From the NCBI GenBank assembly GCA_029001845.1, contig JAREWP010000052.1, positions 1 through 40,729 on the forward strand: a DNA stretch of 40,729 bases. The letters are read 5' to 3'. The position numbers and the translations under genes were made by a program. This DNA is from Candidatus Magnetocorallium paracelense. GTDB lineage: Bacteria; Nitrospirota; Thermodesulfovibrionia; Thermodesulfovibrionales; Magnetobacteriaceae. Below the pieces are notes generated by a model. The model had not been told where the DNA came from. It did not search any database and worked only from the letters and a program-made list of their open reading frames with translations. Of this stretch, positions 1 through 7,898 are shown piece after piece. Numbering within the stretch: position 1 is the first letter of the stretch; every line of letters begins with the position of its first letter.

Positions 1-755
1 TTAGAATCAACTCGGCAAAAGACGACGCCGCAGGTCTGGCCATTGCCACGAGAATGACTTCTCAGATCAGGGGACTTCACGTTGCCATCAGGAACTCAAA
101 TGACGGTCTTTCCATCGTACAGACAGCGGAAGGCGCAATGGACGAGATTGTCAACAATATCCAGAGGATAAGAGAGCTTGCCATACAGGCCAAGAGCGGA
201 CAATACTCGTCTTCGGACATTGGTTTTATGCAGGCCGAAGTAAACGCTCTGGTAACGGAAATCGGCAGAATAGCGCAGCAGTCCAAATTCAATGACATAT
301 CCATGCTCGATTCCACAGGCGGATATTCAAGGTCAATTCATGTCAGTTACAAAGCAAGCGATCCCGGTATCGATATCAACATAGCCAATATAGACATCGA
401 TCAGTTGGGAAGCGGTACAAATACTCTGAACCTTTTGCAAACCGGTCAGACCTATGCACTGTCAACCGTGTCAAGTTCCATGAATACGACGGTGCAGATA
501 CTGGACGGCGCATTGAACACAATACTGACGGAGAAGGCGAATCTCGGAGCAGCGGCTAACAGGTTTTTGGCCACAGTCAGGAATCTGGACAATGTCATAG
601 AGACAACAGAGGCTGCAAGATCGAGAATACTGGATGCCGATCTGGCAATAGAGACGGCGAATCTGACAAAGCAATTGATTCTGCAACAGGCAGGTGTATC
701 GGTATTAGGACAGGCAAACACAATGCCCCAGAATGTCCTTTCATTATTACAGTAA
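1..755 (+). CDS. fliC: Flagellin, 5' end missing (window edge)
   Basis: The reading frame is open from the first bases of the window (codons begin at position 3) and ends at a TAA at 753-755, so the N-terminal 30 or so residues lie outside the window. The visible part begins with [17 protein letters not shown], the conserved D0/D1 segment of flagellin, and ends with the conserved C-terminal helix ([18 protein letters not shown], then a terminal SLLQ). It is a short flagellin with almost no variable D2/D3 region. Flagellin is exported by the flagellar type III apparatus and polymerises into the filament. It is closely similar along its whole length to the complete flagellin downstream, so the two are tandem paralogues from duplication. 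The Met at 54 is internal and is not the start. Confidence 0.95.
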   Translation, partial: RINSAKDDAAGLAIATRMTSQIRGLHVAIRNSNDGLSIVQTAEGAMDEIVNNIQRIRELAIQAKSGQYSSSDIGFMQAEVNALVTEIGRIAQQSKFNDISMLDSTGGYSRSIHVSYKASDPGIDINIANIDIDQLGSGTNTLNLLQTGQTYALSTVSSSMNTTVQILDGALNTILTEKANLGAAANRFLATVRNLDNVIETTEAARSRILDADLAIETANLTKQLILQQAGVSVLGQANTMPQNVLSLLQ

Positions 756-1008
756 GTCGCTAATTTGAAATTTACAATCCTTATATAGATTCCCCTTTAA
801 AGAAAGTGATTAGGAGTATTTACAACTCCAGACCATCGACTGAGGCTGTCTGTGAACAGTCATTTTTAAAGGAGGTGACGAACAAAACGCTGTCTGGAAT
901 TTAATAATATCTTAACCGAATAGCATAAACAGGACATTAATGCCTTATTCAAGCAGGATAATGACATAAAAAATACAAAGGAGAACTACGTGACGAAAAA
1001 CATCGCTC

Positions 1009-1036
1009 AGGTTCAGGTCGGCTGCGGCCTGAACCT
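1009..1036 (+). promoter_or_regulatory. Hairpin in flagellin spacer
   Basis: Perfect 9-bp inverted repeat: AGGTTCAGG at 1009-1017 and CCTGAACCT at 1028-1036, with a 10-nt loop. It lies inside a possible 24-codon GTG reading frame preceded by AAAGGAG. There is no U-tract directly after it, so it is not a typical intrinsic terminator. It could be an RNA-level control element of the flagellin mRNA, but that is inference. Confidence 0.4.
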
Positions 1037-1098
1037 AAAGTGCGTTGTTATTTTCTGCGTGTAGACGCGCTCGAACTGCATAGTTAAGGACGATTCAT

Positions 1099-1257
1099 CC
1101 TGAAAAAACAGCAGTCAGCGATCAGCTATCAGCTCTCTGTTTTCAACGTTTTACATGAAAGTTTGCACATCACTTTTAGGTGAGCGCTGTTTTTAACGTA
1201 ACGCTTTTATTTTCCTTTGCTGACCGCTGATAACTGATCACTAATCGCTGTTTTAGG
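1099..1257. repeat. Non-coding inverted-repeat element, family B, copy 1 (MITE-like)
   Basis: About 159 bp. The left end begins CCTGAAAAAACAGC and carries the CAGTCAGCGATCAGC word. The right end is its approximate inverted complement and closes with CGCTGTTTTAGG. The element is flanked on both sides by TTCAT (1094-1098 and 1258-1262), which looks like a 5-bp target duplication. It has no coding capacity. It shares its interior with the copy at 21830-21977 in the same orientation. Confidence 0.7.
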
Positions 1258-1351
1258 TTCATATACGAATTTTGCATGCAACCTTTATAAGGAGGTGAAA
1301 AAATGATTATTTAAAATGAAGATCAGAGAGCTTCAGGCGAATTATATCCGA

Positions 1352-1368
1352 GATAGCATGAAGCTATC
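1352..1368 (+). promoter_or_regulatory. Leader hairpin upstream of the second flagellin
   Basis: Perfect stem GATAGC / GCTATC with a five-base ATGAA loop, ending 18 bases before the flagellin Shine-Dalgarno sequence. Its position in the 5' leader fits post-transcriptional control of flagellin synthesis (CsrA-type control is known for flagellin mRNAs in other bacteria), but no CsrA or FliW gene is in the window. Confidence 0.4.
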
Positions 1369-1398
1369 GAAAACAGCAAAAATTACAAGGAGGTAACC

Positions 1399-2259
1399 AT
1401 GGGCTTTGTAATTAATACAAATGTTATGTCTATCAACGCACAGAGGAATCTGCGTAAAACACAGGGGCCTCTTGAGACAGCAATGCAAAGGCTCTCTTCC
1501 GGCTTAAGAATTAATTCGGCCAAAGACGACGCCGCCGGTCTTGCCATCGCCACCAGAATGACCTCTCAAATCAAGGGTCTGAACGTGGCTGTACGAAATG
1601 CCAATGACGGTCTGTCCGTTGTTCAGACCGCTGAGGGCGCAATGGATGAAATCATAAACAATATCCAGAGAGTAAGGGAGCTTGCCGTACAGGCCAAAAG
1701 TGGTCAGTACTCTGCGTCTGATATCAGTTTCATGCAGGCCGAGGTAAATGCTCTCGTTACCGAAATAAGCAGGATATCGACGCAAACCAGATTTAACGAT
1801 ATATCCATTCTCGACGCAACAGGCGGTTACAGCCAGACCATACATATAAGCTATAAAGCCAGCGACACGGGAATAAACGTTAATATCTCCAATATGGACA
1901 TCGATCAGTTAGGCAGCGGCAGCAACTACATCAACAGCCTTCAAACCGGTCAGACATATGCATTGTCAACCGTTTCAGCCACAATGCAGGTTACGATGAA
2001 TATATTGGACGGTGCTTTGAATACTCTGTTAAACGAAAAGGCGAATCTCGGCGCCCTTGCGAACAGGTTTCAGGCTGCTATCAGAAATCTGGAAAATATT
2101 ATCGAAACAACGGAAGCGGCAAGATCCAGAATTCAGGATGCCGACTTTGCAGTGGAAACTGCAAATCTCACAAAGCAACTGATATTACAGCAAGCCGGTG
2201 TATCCGTTTTAGCCCAAGCCAATACATTGCCCCAAAACGTCTTGGCTCTATTACAATAA
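1399..2259 (+). CDS. fliC: Flagellin, complete
   Basis: A 286-residue flagellin that builds the flagellar filament after secretion through the flagellar export channel. The N-terminus ([18 protein letters not shown]) and the [18 protein letters not shown] segment form the D0/D1 coiled coil. The C-terminal region with [17 protein letters not shown] and the final ALLQ is the matching D1/D0 half. The middle is short, so the surface-exposed domains are largely absent, as in many non-enteric flagellins. The ATG has an excellent ribosome site, AAGGAGGT, four bases upstream. It follows a near-identical flagellin, so the cell probably makes a multi-flagellin filament. A strong bidirectional hairpin follows the stop. 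Confidence 0.97.
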   Translation: MGFVINTNVMSINAQRNLRKTQGPLETAMQRLSSGLRINSAKDDAAGLAIATRMTSQIKGLNVAVRNANDGLSVVQTAEGAMDEIINNIQRVRELAVQAKSGQYSASDISFMQAEVNALVTEISRISTQTRFNDISILDATGGYSQTIHISYKASDTGINVNISNMDIDQLGSGSNYINSLQTGQTYALSTVSATMQVTMNILDGALNTLLNEKANLGALANRFQAAIRNLENIIETTEAARSRIQDADFAVETANLTKQLILQQAGVSVLAQANTLPQNVLALLQ

Positions 2260-2263
2260 ACGC

Positions 2264-2300
2264 AATCGGGACAGGTAAAACCGATTTACCCGTCCCGATT
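2264..2300. terminator. Bidirectional terminator hairpin between flagellin and pdxA
   Basis: A 16-bp stem with a single mismatch (AATCGGGACAGGTAAA paired with TTTACCCGTCCCGATT) and a five-base loop. It begins four bases after the flagellin stop codon and overlaps the last codon of the convergent pdxA. T-tracts are weak on either side, so termination may not be purely intrinsic, but the position between convergent genes is typical. Confidence 0.7.
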
Positions 2301-3281
2301 CTTTATCCTCTCTGCAAGCCTGACCGCTTCTACCATACTCTCGGGATTGGCGATACCTTTCCATGCAATATCGTAGGCAGTACCATGATCCGGAGAGGTT
2401 CTTATTATAGGCAGACCGACTGTTACATTTACCCCTTTGTCAAAGGCAATCATTTTGAGTGGAATAAGACCCTGGTCGTGATACATGACAACAACAACAT
2501 CTGCTTCACCCTTGTAGGCAGAATAAAACAGAGTATCCGGCGGATAGGGTCCTTTAAGAGAAATCCCTTCCCTCTCCGCCTCTTCTATAGCCGGGATGAT
2601 CTCTCTTTTCTCCTCGTCGCCAAATATGCCGCCTTCGCCGGCATGGGGGTTCAATCCGGCTACTGCTATTACAGGATTATCTATCCCAAGCATCTCGGAC
2701 GCCTTTGAAGCAAGCCGGATGGTCTTTAATACTCTTTCCTTTGTAATGAATGAAGATACATCTTTTATAGCAACATGTATTGTCACAAGTATTACCCTTA
2801 ACGGTCCTCCGCAAAGCATCATGGCATAGTCACTTGCACCTGTCAGATCGGCAAGCATCTCTGTATGGCCGGGATAGGGAACTCCCGCCATTTTTATCGC
2901 TTCCTTGGAAATAGGCGCCGTTACCAGGGCATGGGCTTCCCCTTTCATGATCAGCTCAACGGCCATTCGAATATACTCCGCCGACGCTTTTCCGCCCTCT
3001 GGCGAAGGCTGGCCCTTTCGAAATGTTTTTATTATTTCAGGGCTTATAAAATTAATCGTCCTGCCGTCGAACTTTGCATCCCTGACAGAGGCTGTCTCCC
3101 TAAGTTCAATATCCGCCTCCAGTAAATCGATACCATCCCTCAAAACCACTCCGTCTCCAACAAACACAAACCGTCCTCTTCCCGCGTCAGCCTCTGAAAT
3201 AAAAGCCTTTAGAGCAACCTCAACTCCCACACCACCGGGATCTCCACAGGTTATAACAGTTACTTTCTCTTTACTCGTCAT
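2286..3281 (-). CDS. pdxA: 4-hydroxythreonine-4-phosphate dehydrogenase (PdxA family)
   Basis: 331 residues, the usual PdxA length. PdxA oxidises 4-phosphohydroxy-L-threonine with NAD to feed the DXP-dependent pyridoxal phosphate pathway, a cytosolic reaction at a divalent-metal site. Family landmarks are clear: GDPGGVGVEV near residue 13, TAPISK at 121, GHTEML at 138, NPHAGE at 211, MYHDQG at 266 and TSPDHGTA at 295. The metal-binding histidines expected from E. coli PdxA correspond to H169, H213 and H268. It is encoded convergently to the flagellin and shares the terminator hairpin. No other pdx gene is nearby. Some PdxA-like proteins (PdxA2, DUF-type catabolic homologues) act on related substrates, but this one matches the classical enzyme best. 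Confidence 0.95.
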   Translation of the reverse strand: MTSKEKVTVITCGDPGGVGVEVALKAFISEADAGRGRFVFVGDGVVLRDGIDLLEADIELRETASVRDAKFDGRTINFISPEIIKTFRKGQPSPEGGKASAEYIRMAVELIMKGEAHALVTAPISKEAIKMAGVPYPGHTEMLADLTGASDYAMMLCGGPLRVILVTIHVAIKDVSSFITKERVLKTIRLASKASEMLGIDNPVIAVAGLNPHAGEGGIFGDEEKREIIPAIEEAEREGISLKGPYPPDTLFYSAYKGEADVVVVMYHDQGLIPLKMIAFDKGVNVTVGLPIIRTSPDHGTAYDIAWKGIANPESMVEAVRLAERIKNRDG

Positions 3282-3391
3282 TGTTTTTTTGTAATTACTT
3301 AAGGTATACAGCAGTCAGGCGACCTCAAAAGTCCATTGTTGTGAAAAACATACTCAATGTCAATATCCATCTTTAGCCATACACAACAATT

Positions 3392-4969
3392 TTACATCCC
3401 CCACACAATTATTTTCTTCTCCTGATACGTCTCTTTTTTGCTAAATATCTTATCCTCCCAACTCCTTTCACTCCTGTCAAATATCACCAGATGCCCTTCA
3501 TCCGTATTGCATCTGTCCATATATTCCACCGTCTGTTTCAGACCTGTTTCTATAACCTTTTCCAATGATCCATATCTTATTTTTGTCTCTATTACCACCT
3601 TCTGCCTCCCTTTTTCATAATCCCATATTAGTAACAGGTCCGTTCTCTTTCTTCCCAATCCGTACTCCCTCTCTATCCTCCCTCCGGCATTTATTATCCT
3701 CTGTAAAAATGCCTGAAGTAGAAGCTGTGGCCCGGCCTCTTTGTACTGAAATCTCTCCACCCAGTGTTCCGAATTTTCTCTGAAAAACTCCTGAAAGGCG
3801 AACAAAAGTCCTTCCATTTCCAATTTACCCTCTTTTCCTGCATACCACTTCGAATCATGAGATATGGTCACCTGGGTGCCGTATGTCAGCTCCCTTGGGA
3901 TCACCTCCCGGTAGATTCGGTTCGCTATCTCTATCTTCTTGTCTATTCTGATCAGACCAAGATCACTTACATAACTCAGGTCATCTATCGATATCTGTCT
4001 CGACTCTTCATCTCCTGTGAGTATGGGTTCTATCACACTCTGAACCCTTGGTTCACTTAATTTATCCACTAACTGATCGATATGGGTCTCTCTCCTCAAT
4101 ATTATTCTCTCCTTAGCCCCTTCTATCATATCCTTTGTTATGGTAACCGATCTGTCTCTATTCTCTTTTTGTTTAAAACACACCTCATAGCCAAGGGCAT
4201 TCACAAGCCAGGGCTGCCCCCTTGTCAGCTCCCAGCAGAGATTCAAAGCCTCCTGCTCAAACTCCTGGCCTGTATCTCCTCTATGTTGCCCATATAGTAC
4301 TTCCATTTCATCTCTATCGAAATCACTCAGTTTAAGAGATGCTGCTTTTACATTAAATGCGCTACCTCCCGTTATAATACTCTTTTCCATTGAGGAACGT
4401 ATCCTGTAGTCCCGTACATCCCGTACACCGCACAGAATAATGCTTTTAGGAAACAACTCGGGACGCCGATTATGTCCCTCCCTTAATTGTCTTAAAACCG
4501 AAATCAGTGTGTCTCCAACCAATGCATCTATCTCATCTATGAGAAGCACCAAAGGCAAATCACTGTTTTCAGCCCATAGAGACAATAATTCGCTCAATAC
4601 ATCATATTCTCCGCTTTCATCAAAAACCTTTTTCCAATTATCTTTAAGAAAGGTATCTTTTAAATAGATCCTTGCATTGGACGCGATTCTGTGAGTGATC
4701 GATCTCATTCCTTCTCTCACATTTTCCCTTGCCGCCTGCGCCCCTTCTACATTGACGTAAAGGGATTTATATTTGCCTGAATTATTTAAATACTCCATCA
4801 ATGCCAATAATGACGACGTCTTGCCTGTTTGTCTTGGAGCGTGCATGACAAAGTATTTTTCATCCTCGATAAGTGTCAATACCTCTTCAAAATCAAATCG
4901 ATTTAAAGGAGGCAGGCAATAGTGTTTTTTACAGTTAACAGGCCCTGCAGTATTAAATTTACGCACCAT
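3392..4969 (-). CDS. AAA-like ATPase fused to a C-terminal PD-(D/E)XK nuclease domain
   Basis: 525 residues. An N-terminal P-loop ATPase domain carries Walker A (APRQTGKTSS, lysine 50) and Walker B (LVLLIDEIDAL, about 140-150). A middle region resembles the winged-helix part of archaeal-type/AAA_35-like ATPases. The C-terminus has a restriction-endonuclease fold signature: RTDLLL (D444) followed by VVIETKI (E461, K463). Such proteins are widespread multicopy accessory proteins in Nitrospirota, cyanobacteria and Bacteroidota; their biological role is unknown, with mobile-element or defence links suspected. It stands alone, with repeat elements and gene debris just upstream, which fits acquisition by transfer. 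The ATG at 4969 lacks a strong ribosome site. Confidence 0.85.
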   Translation of the reverse strand: MVRKFNTAGPVNCKKHYCLPPLNRFDFEEVLTLIEDEKYFVMHAPRQTGKTSSLLALMEYLNNSGKYKSLYVNVEGAQAARENVREGMRSITHRIASNARIYLKDTFLKDNWKKVFDESGEYDVLSELLSLWAENSDLPLVLLIDEIDALVGDTLISVLRQLREGHNRRPELFPKSIILCGVRDVRDYRIRSSMEKSIITGGSAFNVKAASLKLSDFDRDEMEVLYGQHRGDTGQEFEQEALNLCWELTRGQPWLVNALGYEVCFKQKENRDRSVTITKDMIEGAKERIILRRETHIDQLVDKLSEPRVQSVIEPILTGDEESRQISIDDLSYVSDLGLIRIDKKIEIANRIYREVIPRELTYGTQVTISHDSKWYAGKEGKLEMEGLLFAFQEFFRENSEHWVERFQYKEAGPQLLLQAFLQRIINAGGRIEREYGLGRKRTDLLLIWDYEKGRQKVVIETKIRYGSLEKVIETGLKQTVEYMDRCNTDEGHLVIFDRSERSWEDKIFSKKETYQEKKIIVWGM

Positions 4970-4990
4970 ATATCTCTTAACAGCAATTAT

Positions 4991-5141
4991 CTAAAAAAAA
5001 AGCATTTAGCTGTCAGCTTTTTAATTGCAATACTTTACAGTTCAAAACACTTTCACCAATAAGGTGAAGCTTATTGTTAACACAACATCAATACTTTCCA
5101 TGGCTGAAGGCTGACCGCTGATAGCTGACTGCTGTTTTTAG
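4991..5141. repeat. Non-coding inverted-repeat element, family B, copy 2
   Basis: About 150 bp. It begins CTAAAAAAAAAGCATTTAG and ends GCTGACTGCTGTTTTTAG, with internal AGCTGTCAGC / GCTGATAGCTG words and a central TTACAGTTCAAAACAC segment. The copy at 16971-17129 is the same subfamily in the opposite orientation and shares the centre. No clear flanking duplication is visible for this copy. Confidence 0.65.
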
Positions 5142-5232
5142 TATGCATTTATATCATGCTCTTTCATACGTTCTACGGTATGAACAGATAAATATTAACA
5201 TAAAATAACAACTTCTTAAATATTAAAACTGA

Positions 5233-5487
5233 ATAAGGTCAATTTTTGCAGTACAGCACCGGATAAGTTCTCAATACCCTGACTGTGAGCCGGCGCCAGG
5301 TTCAGACACAGGATTAATAAGATTTCTTAATCCCGAATATGCTTTAAAATTAGTTGAAAAGGCAAAATCTACAACCTCAGATTGTAAATTTAATTATATT
5401 TTTCAATCTACAATTGATGGAAATTATCAATCTGTAGTTGCAATACTAAAAAGAGAGCAGCAGAGCCATCTGTTGTCAAAACTTTAG
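5233..5487 (+). pseudogene. Possible gene remnant without a start codon
   Basis: A frame open from a TGA at 5230-5232 to a TAG at 5485-5487, 84 codons, with no ATG, GTG or TTG near its beginning. The last 60 codons read like real protein (for example RFLNPEYALKLVEKAK, then CKFNYIFQSTIDGNYQ), while the first part does not. This suggests the 3' end of a gene whose 5' part was lost. I do not recognise the family. The same stretch contains repeated AATCTACAA / CAATCTGTAG words in both orientations (5368-5441) that could instead be operator half-sites for the XRE regulator just downstream. The rest of 4970-5559 holds repeat copy 2 and nothing else recognisable. Confidence 0.3.
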
Positions 5488-5559
5488 CCATTGCCCTAAA
5501 GATAATCTCAATAAACTGCACCTCACCCTTATTAAGAGGGAATAAAGGCTATATTACCC

Positions 5560-5979
5560 ATGAATAAAGGACAAAAAAAATATAGACAGGACAAAGCAAA
5601 GGAGAGCGATCACGATATAGGGTTGAGGGTCAAAATTTTGAGAAAGGCTCTTGGAATCTCACAAATGAAACTTGCAGAAGGGGTCGGTGTTTCCTTTCAA
5701 CAAATACAAAAGTATGAGAGTGGTGAAAACAAAATTTCAGTAGAAAAGCTTAGAAAAATAGCATCCTTTTTCAATACGCCTTTAGGATATTTTTTGGGCA
5801 CCAACAAAGAATCTTTTCAAAGAGACACTACCCATGAAAGAGGAAGACAGTATGGTAATATTTACTTTGAAGATTTATCAAAAGAAGAAATCGAGCTTGT
5901 ACTCAGACTAAGGGCCGTAAAAAACAGTGATGTAAAAAAGGGAATACATCTTATATTAAAGGGAATTGTGCAGTACTAA
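5560..5979 (+). CDS. XRE-family helix-turn-helix transcriptional regulator
   Basis: 139 residues. Residues 20-77 form a Cro/C1-type HTH: GLRVKILRKALGISQMKLAE, then GVSFQQIQKYESGENKISVE and LRKIASFFNTPLGYFLG. This is the pattern of phage-repressor-like regulators such as SinR and Rhizobium/Caulobacter XRE proteins. The C-terminal 60 residues (FEDLSKEEIELVLRLRAV) are a helical tail seen in proteobacterial proteins of this group. It likely binds DNA as a dimer; its targets are unknown. Its own upstream region has several imperfect AATCTACA-type repeats that could be autoregulatory sites. It is flanked by gene debris, including a broken HTH gene on the opposite strand downstream. Confidence 0.88.
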   Translation: MNKGQKKYRQDKAKESDHDIGLRVKILRKALGISQMKLAEGVGVSFQQIQKYESGENKISVEKLRKIASFFNTPLGYFLGTNKESFQRDTTHERGRQYGNIYFEDLSKEEIELVLRLRAVKNSDVKKGIHLILKGIVQY

Positions 5980-6011
5980 ACAGTTTCATCTCACCAGGAC
6001 TTTTTCCCAAA

Positions 6012-6221
6012 TTAATGAAAACCTTGTCGCTGTTTTTCCAAAAATTTTTTCTTGTCACACTCTTGGCAAAGGACAAACTTCACATTCAGGCTTTTAACGA
6101 GTGCTCCTTCTATCTTCCTGAAAAGATCAATACCTGCGTTCACATTTCCATCTTCAAGCTTAGATATGACTACCTGTGTATTAGCAACTCGATCTGCAGG
6201 CTCACGCCGGGTAAGATTATA
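6012..6221 (-). pseudogene. Remnant of an XRE/HigA-type HTH antitoxin gene (5' end lost)
   Basis: Reading the minus strand from 6221, the frame begins directly after a TAA (6222-6224) and runs to TAA at 6012-6014. It encodes NLTRREPADRVANTQVVISK, then LEDGNVNAGIDLFRKIEGAL, then KSLNVKFVLC. This is the second half of an HTH_3 domain of the HigA/NadS antitoxin kind (LTRRELAERV-TTQSVISRLE pattern), cut before recognition helix 2 with no start codon or N-terminus. It is therefore a truncated, probably dead copy. The plus-strand frame over the same bases (6015-6260) is a shadow. No toxin gene is visible beside it. Confidence 0.6.
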
Positions 6222-6287
6222 TTAGAGAGAGTGATCCGTGTAGTAACATCTTTTTTATAAAACAGGCAAATGAATTCGAGTTTTTGT

Positions 6288-6293
6288 TATAAT
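6288..6293 (+). promoter_or_regulatory. Candidate -10 box for the amidase operon
   Basis: A perfect TATAAT lies ten bases before the ATG at 6303. The matching -35 (around 6265) is poor. If used, transcription would start at or within a few bases of the ATG, giving a leaderless or nearly leaderless message; no Shine-Dalgarno sequence precedes this ATG, which agrees with that. Confidence 0.35.
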
Positions 6294-6302
6294 GTAACGA
6301 TT

Positions 6303-7253
6303 ATGTTTAGATTTCTTGTTTTCCTCTTTACTATTCTTTTTATTTCGTCGAACACCGGAGCACAGGAAAGCGACGATATTGCCCTCAGAGTCAGCGAAAG
6401 GGACGGTTTTGTTCGTATTGTGTTTGAAAGTCAACGGGATTCTCAGATCGCACGTTCGAAGATATTTGCATCTCACACTCTTGTGAAAGTAGATTTTCCG
6501 GAGAGTTTTTCCTTAAAGGAACATTCCATACCTTCCTCTGTCTCTCTCTCTATTAAAGAGAGAAGTCTCTATCTGAGAATTAAGAACCTTGACAAAATAA
6601 AAGAATTCAAACTTGCATCTCCTCCGAGACTGGTAATAGATGCATTTCTTAAAGGATATAAACCGCCTGAAATTACTGTCGGGAAAAAGTCCCTTCGGTC
6701 CATAATGCTCGATGCCGGTCATGGAGGGCATGACAGCGGTATCAGAGTGAGAAAGCATAAGGAGAGTGCTATTACTCTCTCTTTAACCAAAAGCCTTGCC
6801 TCCTCCATCAAAAGTAGTTTTAAAAAGATATACCTTACAAGAGAGGACAGCAACACAATGTCCTTAAAGGAGAGAATCTCGGTAATTCAGAGTAGCGGTC
6901 CAGATATTTTTCTCAGTTTTCATTTATCCAATGCAAACTACTTCGCTCTTTATACCGGAATTCCCTTTAGTGAATATAGTTTAAACGATAGGGATTATAA
7001 TACGGCTTTTTCTCTATTGAAGCATAAAGACAAAAGTAAAGCTCTGGCCCGCTCCATGGGGACGGCCTTTCGCAGTGTCTTTAATACCGAGATTCTGTAC
7101 AGGGAAATGCCTCTGCCTTTGCTCTCTTATGCAAATGCTCCATCTGTTCTGATAGAGCTTCCCGGGGCGGACTTTCTTGCATATGACGGAAAAACCCTGT
7201 CTATGATTGCAAATGCCGTTTCGGTAGGGCTTTCAAATTATGGGAAGAGGTAA
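6303..7253 (+). CDS. N-acetylmuramoyl-L-alanine amidase (Amidase_3) with N-terminal AMIN-like domain
   Basis: 316 residues from the ATG at 6303, chosen because it opens a standard signal peptide (MFRFLVFLFTILFISSNTGA, cut before QE); an ATG at 6270 would add 11 polar residues before it. The N-terminal third (VSERDGFVRIVFESQ onward) resembles an AMIN septum-targeting domain. The C-terminal zinc amidase domain has LDAGHGGHDSG, the metal-binding Glu of HKESAITLSL, LTREDSNTMSLKERI, the HxxN-like SFHLSNAN, and a C-terminal VLIELPGAD in the position of the catalytic Glu. It cleaves the amide bond between MurNAc and the stem peptide in the periplasm, for daughter-cell separation. SFHLSN departs from the usual SIHANA. 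It overlaps the next gene by 14 bases. Confidence 0.87.
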   Translation: MFRFLVFLFTILFISSNTGAQESDDIALRVSERDGFVRIVFESQRDSQIARSKIFASHTLVKVDFPESFSLKEHSIPSSVSLSIKERSLYLRIKNLDKIKEFKLASPPRLVIDAFLKGYKPPEITVGKKSLRSIMLDAGHGGHDSGIRVRKHKESAITLSLTKSLASSIKSSFKKIYLTREDSNTMSLKERISVIQSSGPDIFLSFHLSNANYFALYTGIPFSEYSLNDRDYNTAFSLLKHKDKSKALARSMGTAFRSVFNTEILYREMPLPLLSYANAPSVLIELPGADFLAYDGKTLSMIANAVSVGLSNYGKR

Positions 7254-7815
7254 ATTTCTACTTCTGTCATTTCTACTTATAATAACCGGTGCAATTGTTG
7301 TTGCAGGTTATTATTTTTTGAAAATCGAGGATTTTAACACCGAAGGCGTTCACAGAGTTATTGGGAGAAACGAACCAAGAAGTGTTATAGAGGATAGCGT
7401 ATCTCTTAAAATATTTTATCCCGCCGGCCTTAGCCTGCAAATGAGTGAGATCGAGATAAAAGGGGTTTTTAACCCTCTTAAGAAAGTCGAGGCTTCATTA
7501 AAGGCTCTTTTTGAGCAGGAGCACACTATAGATACAGGCGTTATTCCGGAGAAGTCGTCAATCGAGGGTCTTTACATGGGGATTGACGGTGTGTTTTACA
7601 TAGACCTGTCCCGCAGTTTTCTAAATAACTTCAGCGGCGATATTATGGATGAGTATATGCTATTGAAAAGTATTTTCGAGACAGTCAGAGCAAATAATGA
7701 AGAAGTCAAAGAGGTTAAACTCCTGATCGAAGGTGAAGAAATCGAGACACTTGGAGGTCATTTCTTCCTGAAATATCCGTTAAAGAGTTTATTCGGCGAA
7801 GAAGCTGAATTTTAA
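7240..7815 (+). CDS. GerMN-domain protein, membrane anchored
   Basis: 191 residues. One N-terminal membrane segment (FLLLSFLLIITGAIVVAGYYF, about 5-26) precedes a periplasmic domain with the GerMN/Spore_GerMN fold pattern: VSLKIFYPAG, a middle LKALFEQEHTIDTGVIPEKS, then LYMGIDGVFYIDLSRSF and a final VKLLIEGEEIETLGGHF. The domain is known from sporulation protein GerM but is widespread in non-sporulating bacteria. It often sits, as here, between an amidase and the murI/rph/rdgB genes, which suggests a role in cell-wall maintenance. Its start overlaps the end of the amidase gene, so the two are translationally coupled. Confidence 0.8.
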   Translation: MGRGKFLLLSFLLIITGAIVVAGYYFLKIEDFNTEGVHRVIGRNEPRSVIEDSVSLKIFYPAGLSLQMSEIEIKGVFNPLKKVEASLKALFEQEHTIDTGVIPEKSSIEGLYMGIDGVFYIDLSRSFLNNFSGDIMDEYMLLKSIFETVRANNEEVKEVKLLIEGEEIETLGGHFFLKYPLKSLFGEEAEF

Positions 7816-7819
7816 CAAT

Positions 7820-7862
7820 AATAATTGACGATTTTCGATTGACTATTGACGATTGTTTTTTA
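7820..7862. repeat. Short tandem/inverted GACGATT-type repeat
   Basis: Three imperfect copies of TTGACGATT / GATTGACTATTGACGATTG lie between the GerMN gene and murI. These short words recur between genes in many genomes of this kind. No coding capacity and no known role. Confidence 0.35.
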
Positions 7863-7898
7863 AGTCCTTTCAATCAGAATTTTAATGGAAGATGAGAA

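Larger units (their letters stand above)
756..1398. other. Long spacer between flagellin genes with repeated ribosome-binding-site-like motifs
   Basis: No convincing protein gene. It holds four strong purine-rich Shine-Dalgarno-like motifs: AAAGGAGGTGA at 868-878, AAAGGAG at 977-983, AAGGAGGTGA at 1289-1298, and the true flagellin site at 1387-1394. The first three lead only into very short frames: a GTG frame of nine codons, a GTG frame of 24 codons from about 990, and a three-codon ATG frame at 1303-1314. It also holds a 159-bp inverted-repeat element (listed separately) and two hairpins. No sigma-54 or sigma-28 consensus was recognised. Confidence 0.6.

Noticed and set aside
5005-5145. Repeated AGCTGATAGCTGAC words considered as a CRISPR array
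   Set aside because: No regular repeat-spacer periodicity; the words occur as inverted ends of single elements separated by kilobases, and no cas gene is seen.
6015-6260. 81-codon plus-strand frame beginning MKTLSLFFQKFF
   Set aside because: It is the antisense of the truncated HTH gene on the minus strand, whose translation clearly matches a known fold.
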